Below the pieces are notes generated by a model. That model searched no databases. It was not told the origin of the DNA and saw only the letters and a list, made by a program, of their open reading frames with translations. Position numbers and translations under genes: made by a program. Of a stretch of 64,000 nucleotides of DNA, positions 25,488 through 34,275 are shown piece after piece; position 1 is the stretch's first letter; each line of letters starts with the position of its first letter. This stretch comes from AP-15 sp963755435 (GTDB lineage: Bacteria; Pseudomonadota; Alphaproteobacteria; ATCC43930; CGMCC-115725): contig CAVWJX010000007.1 of assembly GCA_963755435.1 (NCBI GenBank), positions 62,001 to 126,000 on the forward strand. Direction: 5' to 3'.

Positions 25488-26582
25488 ATGGATGTCGGCA
25501 TGATGATGGTGTTCGCCAGCTATGGCTGGGACAACATCGGCGACGAACTGGTTTGGGACGAGGAGATCCGCCTGGCGCGGCTGGCGGCGGATTCGGGCTT
25601 CGACGTGTTGTGGTCGGCCGAGCATCACTTCTTCGACTACTCGTTCTGCCCCGACAATCTGCAATTGATGAGCTATCTCGCGGCGGTTTGTCCAAATGTC
25701 GGGCTCGGCACCGCGGCGGTGATCGTGCCGTGGCATGACCCGTTGCGCGTCGCCGAGCAGGCCGCGGTGCTTGACCTCTTATGCAAGGGCAAGTTGCGGC
25801 TGGGGCTCGGGCGCGGCCTGGCGCGGCGTGAGTTCGCGGCGTTTCGCGGATCCATGGACGAGTCGCGCGAGCGCTTCGACGAAGCCGCTCCAATGATTGT
25901 CGCAGCGTTGCGCACCGGCGTTATCGAGGGGCATGGCAAACATTACCCGCAGCCCCGCATCGAGCTCAGGCCGCGGCCGCAACATGATTTCGCCGGCCGG
26001 ATCTATGCGGTCGCTTCGAGCGAGGATTCGGTCGAGGCGGCGGCCCGGCTCGGCGCCCACATGGTGATGTTTTCCGACCGGCCGTGGCCGATGCGGCTGC
26101 CGGCGATCGAGCGCAATCGCGAATTGCACCGGAAATTCCACGGCCGCCCGGCGCCGGCGATGATGATCACCGATTTCTGCATCTGCGGCCCCGATCCGGC
26201 GCAGGCCGAAGCGCATGCGCGGCAATACATGGGCAAGTTCGTCGAGAGCAACTTCCACCACTACGAATTCCTCGGCGACCATTTCGCCACCGTTAAGGGC
26301 TACGACGCCTATGCGCAAAAGGCGGCGATCGCGCGCCAGGGCGGGCTCGAAGCCGCGGTCGCCGGGTTCATGCAGGCGGCAATCTGGGGCACGCCCGAGC
26401 GCATCCTGCGCGAATTGGAAACGCGGCGCCGGGTGATCGGCGATTTCGAGCTTAACGCCGCGTTCCGCTTTGGCGGCGTGCCGTTCGAGATCGCCGAGCG
26501 CGGGCTGAAGCTGTTTGCCGCCGAGGTGCTGCCGGTGCTGAAGAGCTGGCGGGCCGAGGACAGCGCGCGCGCCGCCGAGTGA
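25488..26582 (+). CDS. LLM-class flavin-dependent oxidoreductase (luciferase-like monooxygenase)
   Basis: 364 residues from the ATG at 25488, preceded by GGGAGGAA. It is a luciferase-like barrel: MMMVFASYGWDNIG at the N-terminus, ADSGFDVLWSAEHHFFDY (the EHHF flavin/substrate motif), GLGTAAVIVPWHDP and KLRLGLGRGLARREF. FMNH2-dependent members hydroxylate or cleave a wide range of compounds. It begins a plus-strand operon with the amidohydrolase (11 bases downstream) and the Ldh2 dehydrogenase. An upstream frame reaching 25317 lacks homologous content. Confidence 0.88.
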   Translation: MDVGMMMVFASYGWDNIGDELVWDEEIRLARLAADSGFDVLWSAEHHFFDYSFCPDNLQLMSYLAAVCPNVGLGTAAVIVPWHDPLRVAEQAAVLDLLCKGKLRLGLGRGLARREFAAFRGSMDESRERFDEAAPMIVAALRTGVIEGHGKHYPQPRIELRPRPQHDFAGRIYAVASSEDSVEAAARLGAHMVMFSDRPWPMRLPAIERNRELHRKFHGRPAPAMMITDFCICGPDPAQAEAHARQYMGKFVESNFHHYEFLGDHFATVKGYDAYAQKAAIARQGGLEAAVAGFMQAAIWGTPERILRELETRRRVIGDFELNAAFRFGGVPFEIAERGLKLFAAEVLPVLKSWRAEDSARAAE

Positions 26583-26593
26583 GGGAGTTAAAC

Positions 26594-27661
26594 ATGGCTC
26601 AGGATGCAAAGGGCGAATACCGTGGCCTCGCCTATCGCGACGATGCCCAACTGAAGGCCTGGCTGGCCAAGCGCCCGACCGAGGCGGCGCTGGAGCCGGA
26701 ATTGCCGATCATCGACCCGCACCATCATTTCTGGGACACGCCGCAGCGCGGGCGCTACCTGCTGCCCGAGTTGCTGGCCGACATCGCCGGCGGCCACAAT
26801 ATTGTCTCGACAGTTTTTCTCGAATGCCGCTCGATGTATCGGAAAGCCGGTTCTCCGGCGATGGCGCCGGTGGGCGAAGTTGAATTCGTCAACGGCATCG
26901 CGGCGATGAGTGCCTCGGGCGGGTATGGCCCGTGCCGAGTCGCCGAGGCTATCGTCGGCCACGCCGACCTCACCCTGGGTGCCCCGGTTCGCGAGGTGCT
27001 GGAAGCGGAGATCACCGCCGGTGGCGGCCGGTTCCGCGGCATCCGCCACGGCGTCTCCTGGGATGCGAGCCCCGAAATTGGCAAATACGTCTCGCGCTTC
27101 ATCCCGCCGCACCAGGTGCGCGACCCGAAATTCCGCGAGGGTTTTGCCGAATTGGCGCCGCTCGGCCTCAGTTTCGAATCGTGGCAGTATCATCCGCAAC
27201 TGGCCGATGCGATCGACCTCGCCCGCGCCTTCCCCGAGACGACGATGATCCTCAATCATGTCGGCGGCGTGCTGGGCGTCGGCCCCTATGCCGGCCGTCG
27301 GCAGGAGATCCTCGATGGCTGGAAGCGGGACATCGCCGAATTGGCCAAATGTCCGAACGTTAATGTCAAGCTCGGCGGGGTCGGCATGACCTCGTTCGGC
27401 TTCGATTTCCCCGAGCGCGATCTGCCGCCGTCCTCGGAAGAGCTGGCCGCGGCCTGGCGCCAGTACATCGAGCCTTGCATCGAAGCCTTCGGACCCGAGC
27501 GCGCGATGTTCGAGAGCAACTTTCCGCCCGACAAGCAATCTGGCGGCTACACCGAATTGTGGAATGCGTTCAAACGCATCACCGCGGGTGCTTCGGCCGC
27601 TGAAAAGAAGGCGCTCTTTAGCGGCACCGCGGCCCGGGTGTATCGGATCACCGCACCTTGA
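26594..27661 (+). CDS. amidohydrolase family protein (Amidohydro_2 type)
   Basis: 355 residues from the ATG at 26594, preceded by GAGGGAG. It has a metal-dependent TIM barrel with the metal-binding IIDPHHHFWDT near residues 43-53, MILNHVGG at mid-length, and a C-terminal RAMFESNFPPDK carrying the usual Asp/Ser position as Glu-Ser. Relatives include lactonases and decarboxylases acting on ring-cleavage products. It lies in the operon with the LLM oxidoreductase, so it may hydrolyse its product. That link is inference from position. Confidence 0.85.
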   Translation: MAQDAKGEYRGLAYRDDAQLKAWLAKRPTEAALEPELPIIDPHHHFWDTPQRGRYLLPELLADIAGGHNIVSTVFLECRSMYRKAGSPAMAPVGEVEFVNGIAAMSASGGYGPCRVAEAIVGHADLTLGAPVREVLEAEITAGGGRFRGIRHGVSWDASPEIGKYVSRFIPPHQVRDPKFREGFAELAPLGLSFESWQYHPQLADAIDLARAFPETTMILNHVGGVLGVGPYAGRRQEILDGWKRDIAELAKCPNVNVKLGGVGMTSFGFDFPERDLPPSSEELAAAWRQYIEPCIEAFGPERAMFESNFPPDKQSGGYTELWNAFKRITAGASAAEKKALFSGTAARVYRITAP

Positions 27662-27713
27662 CCCGACGGCCCTGCGCGGCCGGTCCGGCGCGCCGAACCT
27701 TGGAGTAGGTCTG

Positions 27714-28778
27714 ATGCCGGCACCATACGAAACCCATCGCGCGCAGCTCAAAGCCATCCTGCTGGCCTGGGGCATGCCCGACGACAATGCCGAGACGACC
27801 GCCGAGATCCTGTCCTGGGCGGACCTGCACGGCGTCGACAGCCATGGCATCTCGATGATCCCGGGCTATGACCGGCTGCGCCGCAGCGGGCGTGCCAACA
27901 TGCAAGCCCGGCCGCGCATCATCCGCGAGACGCCGGTTTCGGCGTTGATCGATGGCGATGGCGGGCTCGGTCATGTGCCGGCGCGGTTCGGCATGCAGGC
28001 GGCGATCAACAAGGCCAGGCAATCGGGGATCGCCATCGCCGCGGTGCGCAACTCGGCGCATTTTGGCGCGACCGGCTATTACACCCTAATGGCCGCGAAT
28101 GAGGGGCTGATCGGCATGGCCTGCACCAGCGCCTCGAGCATCCAGGTGGCGCCGACCTTCGGCAAGGAGGCGAAGCTCGGCACCGACCCCTGGTCGTTCG
28201 CCGCACCCAGTGCCGATGGACCGCCATTTCTGCTCGACATGGCGACGACCACGGTCGCTGCCGGCCGCATCCGCAACAAGGCCAATGAGGGACTTCCCTG
28301 CCCGCCCGGGTGGGTCCTCGACAAGGACGGGCGGCCCAGCACCGATCCCGGCGAGGCGCGCGAAAAGGGCGGCTTTCTGACCTCGCTCGGCGGCTCGCCG
28401 GAAAACTCCAGCTACAAGGGGTACGGCCTCTCCGCGATGGTCAACATTCTCGGCTCGTGCCTGTCGGGGGCGACCCTGATCACCGACCCGATGCATGGCA
28501 AAAAGCCGCAGGGCAACGACATCGGCCATTGCTTTATCGCGATCGACCCCGGCCTGTTCCGCGAGCGTGAGGAATTTTCCGCCGACGTGACCCGCTTCTG
28601 CAACGATCTGCGGGCGACAAAGCCGGTCGATCCGGCCCAGCCGGTGATGGTCGCCGGCGACCCGCAATGGAACAACGCGGCGGCGCGGTTGCGCGAAGGC
28701 ATCCCGGTCGGCGCCGGCCTCTTAAACCAGATCCGCCAGATCGCCCAGGCCAGCGCCGCTCCCTGGCTCTTGGATTGA
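27714..28778 (+). CDS. Ldh2-family (malate/lactate/ureidoglycolate-type) NAD(P)-dependent dehydrogenase
   Basis: 354 residues. The family pattern is clear: ADLHGVDSHGISMIPGYDRL near the N-terminus, AIAAVRNSAHFGATGYY (catalytic His), GTDPWSFAAP, LLDMATTTVAAGRI and SSYKGYGLSAMVNIL. It reduces or oxidises a 2-hydroxy/2-oxo acid. It is third in the LLM-amidohydrolase operon after a 52-base gap (GGAG before the ATG), and convergent with the hydroxylase operon. It fits the oxidation of a hydroxy-acid intermediate. Confidence 0.9.
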   Translation: MPAPYETHRAQLKAILLAWGMPDDNAETTAEILSWADLHGVDSHGISMIPGYDRLRRSGRANMQARPRIIRETPVSALIDGDGGLGHVPARFGMQAAINKARQSGIAIAAVRNSAHFGATGYYTLMAANEGLIGMACTSASSIQVAPTFGKEAKLGTDPWSFAAPSADGPPFLLDMATTTVAAGRIRNKANEGLPCPPGWVLDKDGRPSTDPGEAREKGGFLTSLGGSPENSSYKGYGLSAMVNILGSCLSGATLITDPMHGKKPQGNDIGHCFIAIDPGLFREREEFSADVTRFCNDLRATKPVDPAQPVMVAGDPQWNNAAARLREGIPVGAGLLNQIRQIAQASAAPWLLD

Positions 28779-28829
28779 GCTGCGCCTAGCGCGGCAGGCA
28801 GGCCAACGACCAGCAGGCTCGCCGGTCAG

Positions 28830-28847
28830 AACGCCGGTTACGGCGTT
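28830..28847. terminator. short perfect hairpin at the convergent junction
   Basis: AACGCCG pairs with CGGCGTT around a GTTA loop that contains the stop codon of the HpaB-like gene. It is a candidate bidirectional terminator for the two catabolic operons. Confidence 0.35.
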
Positions 28848-30373
28848 TCGCCGTGCGGCAACTGGTGTTGCAGCAGCTCCTTGATCCGGCCTTTCATCGC
28901 GCGCTGGTCGAAGCTGCGCAACAGGTTGATACGGTTGCGGTTGGGATCGCCGCCGTGCCAGTACTCATAGACCTCCTGGCGCAATCCGTAGGACGATGCG
29001 GCGAGATCGTGCGCCAGACGGAACAGCCGCGATTTGTATTCGACATCGACATCCCGGCCGCGCATGTAGCGGTCGAGATAGGGACGGATCGCCGGGCTGG
29101 CGAGGTCGTTTTCGCTCGGCTGCATGATGATCCCGGAGGCGCAGATCTCGCGCAAGAGTTCGACCATGCGACCCGAGACCTGGGTGAACCAGATGTGCAG
29201 GTCGCGCGCCGGACCCAGGGTCCATTGCCCGGAGGGGGTTGGTCCGGCCCGGCGCTCGACCCCGTCCATCGCGTGCCGCCACACCTCGCAATAGGTCGCC
29301 ATCTCGCCGAGCTTGGCCGCGACCTCGCGATAGTCGATGACCCCGATCGCCTCGGCCACCATCGTCGCCACCGCGGTCAAGAGGCGCATGCGGACCTCGA
29401 CCCGGCACAGATTGGACCAGCCGAGAAAGTTGAAATTGACCCCGCCGCCATCGGCGCCGAGCATCCGGACCATCGGTGTCGGGTCATAGAGCATGAAAAG
29501 CCGGTCCCACGGCACCAGCACACGATCGAAAAACAGCATGCAATCCTGCTCGTCGAGCATCTGCAAGGGATGTCCCCACGAGCCGAACCAGCGCGACACC
29601 GGCTCGCGGGCCAGGATCTTGAGCCCCGGCGCGTTGGTCGGGATGGCGAAGGCCAGCACGCATTTGGGATTGCTGCGCCGGGCGAAGGTCGCCGACAAGG
29701 AGACGTAGCACTCGTGGCTATGCGGTGCCGCGGTCGAAAGTTGCTTGCCGCCGGTGACGATCACGCCGGCATTGGTCTCCTCGACGACGTGGAGGGCGAC
29801 TTCTTCGTCCTCGCCGACAGTGCGCTGTTCGTTCTGTGGCTGGGTGCTGCGATCGACCTGCGGGTCGCCCAAGGCGTGGGTCAGGAACAGATCGTGGCGC
29901 TTGCAGTACCTGTAGTAGTTCTCCAGGTTTTCGCCGAAATCGCATTTCGGGTGCTTGACCGCGCTGAACTGGTCCTTCAGATGCAATGCCGAAATAATGT
30001 ACGGCGCCAGGATGTCGGGGCTGCGGCCGAGCTGGCCCCAGGAGAGCTCGTTCCACAACTCGCTGTTGCGCCGCTTGCGCTGCAAATCCTCGGCCGAGCG
30101 CGGCAACAGCCAACTGGTGCTGATGCGCTCGCCGCTCTCCGGGTCGAGACAGGTCATCTGGTCGCGGTATTGCGCGCTGTTCTGCAGATCGTAAATCCGC
30201 GCCAGCTCGGCGACCATGTCCCGGAACGCCGGATGGGTCGTCACGTCGGCGGCCCGCGCGCCGTCGATCCAGACCTCGCGATCGTCTTGGAGGCTCGCCA
30301 CATAGCGCCGCCCGGTCATCGGGCCCGGCCCCGCTGCGGCTTCCGGGACCCTCGCCGCGCTTGCTGGTGTCAT
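28838..30373 (-). CDS. 4-hydroxyphenylacetate 3-hydroxylase family oxygenase (HpaB-like)
   Basis: 511 residues, the HpaB/PvcC size. The family start MTGRRYVASLQDDREVWIDG begins at residue 19, so that ATG (30319) could be the true start. The N-terminal helical domain, the middle flavin-binding region (HSHECYVSLSATFA; WDRLFMLYDP) and the C-terminal helices are all present. These enzymes use FADH2 from a separate reductase (HpaC), which is not in the window, to hydroxylate phenolic rings. It lies 16 bases after the alpha/beta hydrolase gene in a two-gene operon. Substrate unknown. Confidence 0.87.
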   Translation of the reverse strand: MTPASAARVPEAAAGPGPMTGRRYVASLQDDREVWIDGARAADVTTHPAFRDMVAELARIYDLQNSAQYRDQMTCLDPESGERISTSWLLPRSAEDLQRKRRNSELWNELSWGQLGRSPDILAPYIISALHLKDQFSAVKHPKCDFGENLENYYRYCKRHDLFLTHALGDPQVDRSTQPQNEQRTVGEDEEVALHVVEETNAGVIVTGGKQLSTAAPHSHECYVSLSATFARRSNPKCVLAFAIPTNAPGLKILAREPVSRWFGSWGHPLQMLDEQDCMLFFDRVLVPWDRLFMLYDPTPMVRMLGADGGGVNFNFLGWSNLCRVEVRMRLLTAVATMVAEAIGVIDYREVAAKLGEMATYCEVWRHAMDGVERRAGPTPSGQWTLGPARDLHIWFTQVSGRMVELLREICASGIIMQPSENDLASPAIRPYLDRYMRGRDVDVEYKSRLFRLAHDLAASSYGLRQEVYEYWHGGDPNRNRINLLRSFDQRAMKGRIKELLQHQLPHGETP

Positions 30374-30389
30374 CTCGCGCTATCCCTGT

Positions 30390-31082
30390 TCAGCCCGCCA
30401 TCAATAACGGCGCCAGCAGATCCGGGTCGGACAGCATCGGGTAGTGGCCGGCATCGATCTCACGGTATTCGGCGCCGAGCTTTTCGGCGGTGCGGCGCTG
30501 GTGCGCCTCGCCCGGGTTGGCGGCGCGACGGCAGCGGATCACCGTCGCCGGCCATTTCTCGGACCAGAAGCTTTTTAGCGACACCGGCTCTTCCATCGCG
30601 GCGATCGGGTGCGGCGTGTAGCGGGCCAGGGCAAAGGCGCGCAACTCAGGGGTGAGATCGGCAAAGCTGCGGTTTTCGGCATCCTCGCGTGACGGCCCGA
30701 CCGCGAGTGCGGTGGTGACCCGCGGCGTTGGCCGGTTGACGATCTGGGCGACCCGTTCGCCATCGACGAGCGCCAGCGCATCGACAAAGACCAGTCGCCC
30801 GATCCGCTCACGGGCGAGTTCGGCCGCCCGGCACAGCACCATGCCGCCCGAACTCGTGCCGGTCAGCACGACCTCGTTCAGATCCTCGTAAAACAACAGA
30901 TCGGCGATGTCGGCAGCATGGGTTTCGACGGTGATCCCGGGCCGCAGCTGGTGGCGCCGCTCGGCGCAGCCGTCGAGCGAGGGCGCATAGACGGTATGCC
31001 CCGCATCGCGCAGCCGCGCCGCGGTCGGCTTCCAGATCCAGCCACCCTGATAGGCTCCGTGGATCAGCACATATGTCGCCAT
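30390..31082 (-). CDS. alpha/beta-fold hydrolase
   Basis: 230 residues, of the short plant-esterase-like type: YVLIHGAYQGGWIW at the N-terminus, nucleophile GTSSGGMV near residue 97, acid within SEKWPATVI, and histidine in DAGHYPMLSDPD at the C-terminus. GGGGAG precedes the ATG. It is the first gene of the operon with the HpaB-like hydroxylase, suggesting ester or lactone cleavage before or after ring hydroxylation. Confidence 0.88.
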   Translation of the reverse strand: MATYVLIHGAYQGGWIWKPTAARLRDAGHTVYAPSLDGCAERRHQLRPGITVETHAADIADLLFYEDLNEVVLTGTSSGGMVLCRAAELARERIGRLVFVDALALVDGERVAQIVNRPTPRVTTALAVGPSREDAENRSFADLTPELRAFALARYTPHPIAAMEEPVSLKSFWSEKWPATVIRCRRAANPGEAHQRRTAEKLGAEYREIDAGHYPMLSDPDLLAPLLMAG

Positions 31083-31188
31083 TTCACTCCCCTTATTTCG
31101 TTACGGGTGCGCGCGGCATGCCGGACGCGAAGCCCCAATAAGCCCGGGTTTGCCGCCGATCTTTCCGCCGCGCGGTCTGGAACGGGCC

Positions 31189-31545
31189 TCACCCGGGCTT
31201 GACCCAGGGGGGGTGCGAGCCCGGGTCGGGCCTTGTTACCTTGACCGGGGGCAATTTCGCTTCCGCGGCGCCGTTCTTGACCGGTTTGATCTTGGCGCCG
31301 TCGAGCTCGACGTTGATCTCGAGCAGCGATGTCTCGCCTGACTGGCCGACATTGACCCGCAGCATGTCGCTGCGGATCTCGATGTAGCGGCCGACCACGT
31401 CGAGCAGGTCCTTTTGCAGGGCCGGCAGAAACTCCGGCGCGTCGCGGCTCGCGCGCTCGTGCGCCATGACGATCTTCAGCCGGTCGCGGGCGATCACCGC
31501 GGTGTTACGGCGCTCCGGGAACAGAAAATCGAGCAGTCCCATCAT
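31189..31545 (-). CDS. minE: cell division topological specificity factor MinE
   Basis: 118 residues. It has the MinD-interacting N-terminal segment (MGLLDFLFPERRNTAVIARDRLKIV) and the topological-specificity domain (YIEIRSDMLRVNVG...LEINVEL). A C-terminal tail of about 30 residues, KNGAAEAKLPP..., exceeds the roughly 90-residue family norm. MinE stimulates MinD ATPase and drives pole-to-pole oscillation. Its ATG overlaps the minD stop by four bases. Confidence 0.95.
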   Translation of the reverse strand: MMGLLDFLFPERRNTAVIARDRLKIVMAHERASRDAPEFLPALQKDLLDVVGRYIEIRSDMLRVNVGQSGETSLLEINVELDGAKIKPVKNGAAEAKLPPVKVTRPDPGSHPPWVKPG

Positions 31546-32357
31546 GCCCTACCGAACAGGCTGCGGAAAAAGCTGCGGCGCTCGGGCTTGAGGAAGCGCA
31601 TGTCGCGCTCCTCGCCGAGGAGCCGCGCCACGGCATCGAGATAAGCCTGCCCGGCCGGGCTCTGCGGGTCGAACACGACCGGGGTTCCGGTGTTCGAGGC
31701 GCGCAACACCGACTCGGATTCGGGAATCACGCCGAGCAGCGGGATCGACAGGATCTCCTTGACATCGTCGATCGCCAGCATCTCGCCGCGCTCGACCCGC
31801 TCCGGCGAATAGCGGGTCAGCAGCAGGTGGATCGCCACCGGATCCATGTTGTTCTCGGCACGCCGCGACTTGGAGGCGAGGATGCCGATGATGCGGTCGC
31901 TGTCGCGCACCGAGGAAACTTCGGGGTTGGTGACGATGATCGCCGCGTCGGCAAAATAAAGCGCGGTGATCGCGCCATGCTCGATCCCGGCGGGGCTGTC
32001 GCAGACGATGTAGTCGAAACTTTCCTTCAATTCGTCGAGCACCCGCTCGACCCCGTCGCGCTTCAGCGCATCCTTGTCGCGGGTCTGCGAGGTCGGGAAC
32101 ACGTAAAGACTATCGTTCCGCTTGTCCTTGATCAACGCCTGGTTGAGCTTGGCGTCGCCATTGATGACGTTGATGAAATCGAAGACGACGCGGCGCTCGC
32201 AGCCCATGATCAGATCGAGGTTGCGCAATCCGACGTCGAAATCGATGACGACGGTGCGATGCCCGCGCAACGCCAGGCCGGCGGCGACCGCGGCGGCGCT
32301 GGTGGTTTTGCCGACCCCGCCCTTGCCGGACGTGAGCACAATCACTTTTGCTGCCAA
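31542..32357 (-). CDS. minD: septum site-determining ATPase MinD
   Basis: 271 residues from a TTG at 32357, preceded by GGGGAGG. The deviant Walker A is KGGVGKTT near residue 11, with FDVGLRNLD as switch and CDSPAGIEHG as Walker B region. The C-terminus MRFLKPERRSFFRSLFG forms the amphipathic membrane-targeting helix. A longer frame upstream to 32492 lacks MinD sequence and was excluded. It is middle gene of minC-minD-minE. Confidence 0.96.
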   Translation of the reverse strand: MAAKVIVLTSGKGGVGKTTSAAAVAAGLALRGHRTVVIDFDVGLRNLDLIMGCERRVVFDFINVINGDAKLNQALIKDKRNDSLYVFPTSQTRDKDALKRDGVERVLDELKESFDYIVCDSPAGIEHGAITALYFADAAIIVTNPEVSSVRDSDRIIGILASKSRRAENNMDPVAIHLLLTRYSPERVERGEMLAIDDVKEILSIPLLGVIPESESVLRASNTGTPVVFDPQSPAGQAYLDAVARLLGEERDMRFLKPERRSFFRSLFGRA

Positions 32358-32488
32358 TAAAGACCTCCCCTTTCCCCCGAGCGGCCGGCCCGACGGACCG
32401 ATCGATCGCGCCGGCACTGCGGGCGGGCGGCGTCGGGCGGCCCATCCGACAGCCCCGCCCCGGCAATCGCCACTGGCTAATCTGAGCG

Positions 32489-33205
32489 TCAATTACGGGT
32501 GATGGTCAACCGCTCATCGACGAGCGCAATCTGCACCCGCAAGCCCCTCTCGGCGGCCGGCATTTGATCGCTGACCAGGTAATGGCCGGCGATGCTGACC
32601 AGCTCGGCCTCGAATCGGTCACAAAAGATCCTCGCCTCGGCATCGCCGCCGGCCCCTGCCAGAGCCCGGCCGCGCAGCGCGCCGTACACATGGATGTTGC
32701 CGTCGGCCATGATCTCGGCGCCGGGGCTGACCGCGGCGGTGACCACGAGGTCGGCGCCGCGCGCATAGATCTGGGTCCCCGAGCGCACCGGCTGGGTGAC
32801 GAGGCGGGTGCGGGCGGCGGCCGCGCCGCGCGGCTGGGACGCTGGTGGTTCGGCGAGCGGCGCCGGTTCCGGCGGCGGCCGCCGCCGATTGGGCTGCGCC
32901 GCGTTGGGGGCGAAGCTCGCCAGCCCCGCTGCAGCCGCGGCCTCAACCTGCGCCGGCTCGGCGTTCTGCACCCCGACCAGGGTCAGGGTATGGCGGCGCA
33001 GCACCTCCCGCGCTTCGGCAAAATCGGCGGCGACGGCTAATTCGCCGGCGTCCTTGAGGTCGAGCACCACCGGCGCATTCAGGAAAAACCGCGGGCTGCG
33101 GCCGATCTGCTCAGCGAGGTCGTGCTCGAAGGCCCGGTCTCGCAACAGCCCGGCGCGCACCACCATGATGGTGAAAACCGCGCCCTGCACGAGATTGCCC
33201 GCCAT
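32489..33205 (-). CDS. minC: septum formation inhibitor MinC
   Basis: 238 residues. The N-terminal FtsZ-interacting domain (APVVLDLKDAGELA) is joined by a Pro/Ala-rich linker to the C-terminal beta-helix (VRSGTQIYARGADLVVTAAV...ADGNIHVYGALRGRALAG), which binds MinD. It blocks FtsZ ring assembly away from midcell. It begins the min operon with a 131-base gap before minD. Confidence 0.95.
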   Translation of the reverse strand: MAGNLVQGAVFTIMVVRAGLLRDRAFEHDLAEQIGRSPRFFLNAPVVLDLKDAGELAVAADFAEAREVLRRHTLTLVGVQNAEPAQVEAAAAAGLASFAPNAAQPNRRRPPPEPAPLAEPPASQPRGAAAARTRLVTQPVRSGTQIYARGADLVVTAAVSPGAEIMADGNIHVYGALRGRALAGAGGDAEARIFCDRFEAELVSIAGHYLVSDQMPAAERGLRVQIALVDERLTITRN

Positions 33206-33365
33206 CCGAGAACCGCCGCCAGCCGCACCGCGAATATTGAGGGGTTAGCGCCAAATCACGCCTCCCGCAACGATTTTACCCGCCGCCTCCCGATGTGCCG
33301 CCTATTTGCCGGCGAATTTCCGCCTTTATAATGATTTCGGAATTTTCCTTCGGGGCTCGAGGCCG

Positions 33366-33893
33366 ATGGCGAGAGGCGGCATCGCCCGCACCACCGATGC
33401 GGCGGAATTCACGCGGTTCGGGGCCGAGCCCGGCTGGGCGTTCGCGATCCGCCACCGGGTGCGCTGGAGCGAGTGCGACCCGTTCGGCCACGCCAACCAC
33501 CGCGCCTATTTCGAATGGTTCGAGGAGGCGCGCAACCGCTATCTGGAAACCCTGGGCCTGGCGCCGCTGTCGGCCTCGACGCCAGGACCGGTCATCGCCG
33601 AGACCGGCATCCGCTATCGCCGGCCGCTCGGCTACGGCGACGAGATCCTGGTCGGCGCGCGCACCACCCGGCTCGGCAACACCAGCTTTGCTATGGAATA
33701 CGCGGCTTGGCGCGGCGGGTTGTGCGCCGAAGGCCGTGCCGTGCTGATCCTGGTCGTGGCCCGGACCGGCGTAAAGACGCCGCTGGCCCCGGAGCTGCGG
33801 CGCGCCATCCTGGCCCGCGATCCCGCCGCCGGCGAGAGCGCCCGCAGCGAGTCCGGCCGCGGCGACGGGCAACCCGGCCCCGCGGAAAATTAG
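33366..33893 (+). CDS. acyl-CoA thioesterase, 4HBT hot-dog family
   Basis: 175 residues from the ATG at 33366; a TTG at 33306 is a weaker option. The hot-dog signature WSECDPFGHANHRAYFEWFE places the catalytic Asp and the substrate helix at about 37-56. The body RYRRPLGYGDEILVGARTTRLG is typical of YbgC/4-hydroxybenzoyl-CoA thioesterases. It hydrolyses an acyl-CoA of unknown chain. It is divergent from minC. Confidence 0.85.
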   Translation: MARGGIARTTDAAEFTRFGAEPGWAFAIRHRVRWSECDPFGHANHRAYFEWFEEARNRYLETLGLAPLSASTPGPVIAETGIRYRRPLGYGDEILVGARTTRLGNTSFAMEYAAWRGGLCAEGRAVLILVVARTGVKTPLAPELRRAILARDPAAGESARSESGRGDGQPGPAEN

Positions 33894-34000
33894 CGCCGGG
33901 CGCGGCGCGCCGATTAGGCCAGGCGGGGTTACCCGCTCGCCATTTCCCAACCCCGGTCATCCCGGGGGACCGCCTCCGCAATGAGGCTGCCCGACCGCAG

Positions 34001-34216
34001 CTACCATTCGGCCGGCAGCTTTGGCTCCGGCTGGCGCTCGCTCTCCTCGGTCTCGGGACCGGCTTCGGAGTTCGCCTCGGGGCCGTCCTCGTCGCCGTTG
34101 CCGGCTCGGCGCAATGCGGCGCGCTCCTGCTGCTGCTTGATTTTCTCGTCTTTTTTGGCCTTCTTGGCGCGGTCGCGCTCGGCGCGTTCGATCCGGTAGT
34201 TCGGTTTGCGCGGCAT
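34001..34216 (-). CDS. small charged conserved protein
   Basis: 71 residues: MPRKPNYRIERAERDRAKKA followed by a Lys/Glu/Gln-rich helix and an acidic tail. Similar short proteins with the MPRKPNYxxER start occur widely in alphaproteobacteria, to my knowledge without an assigned function. It likely forms a single helix and may be nucleic-acid bound. Confidence 0.65.
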   Translation of the reverse strand: MPRKPNYRIERAERDRAKKAKKDEKIKQQQERAALRRAGNGDEDGPEANSEAGPETEESERQPEPKLPAEW

Positions 34217-34275
34217 CGGGCAAAGCTCCTATCTACGCGCCGGGCAGGCGGCGGGCAAAACACAGGGGGCGGGCC

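Noticed and set aside
28853..30655. 600-codon plus-strand frame opposite the HpaB-like gene
   Set aside because: Antisense shadow; no motif and no ribosome binding site.
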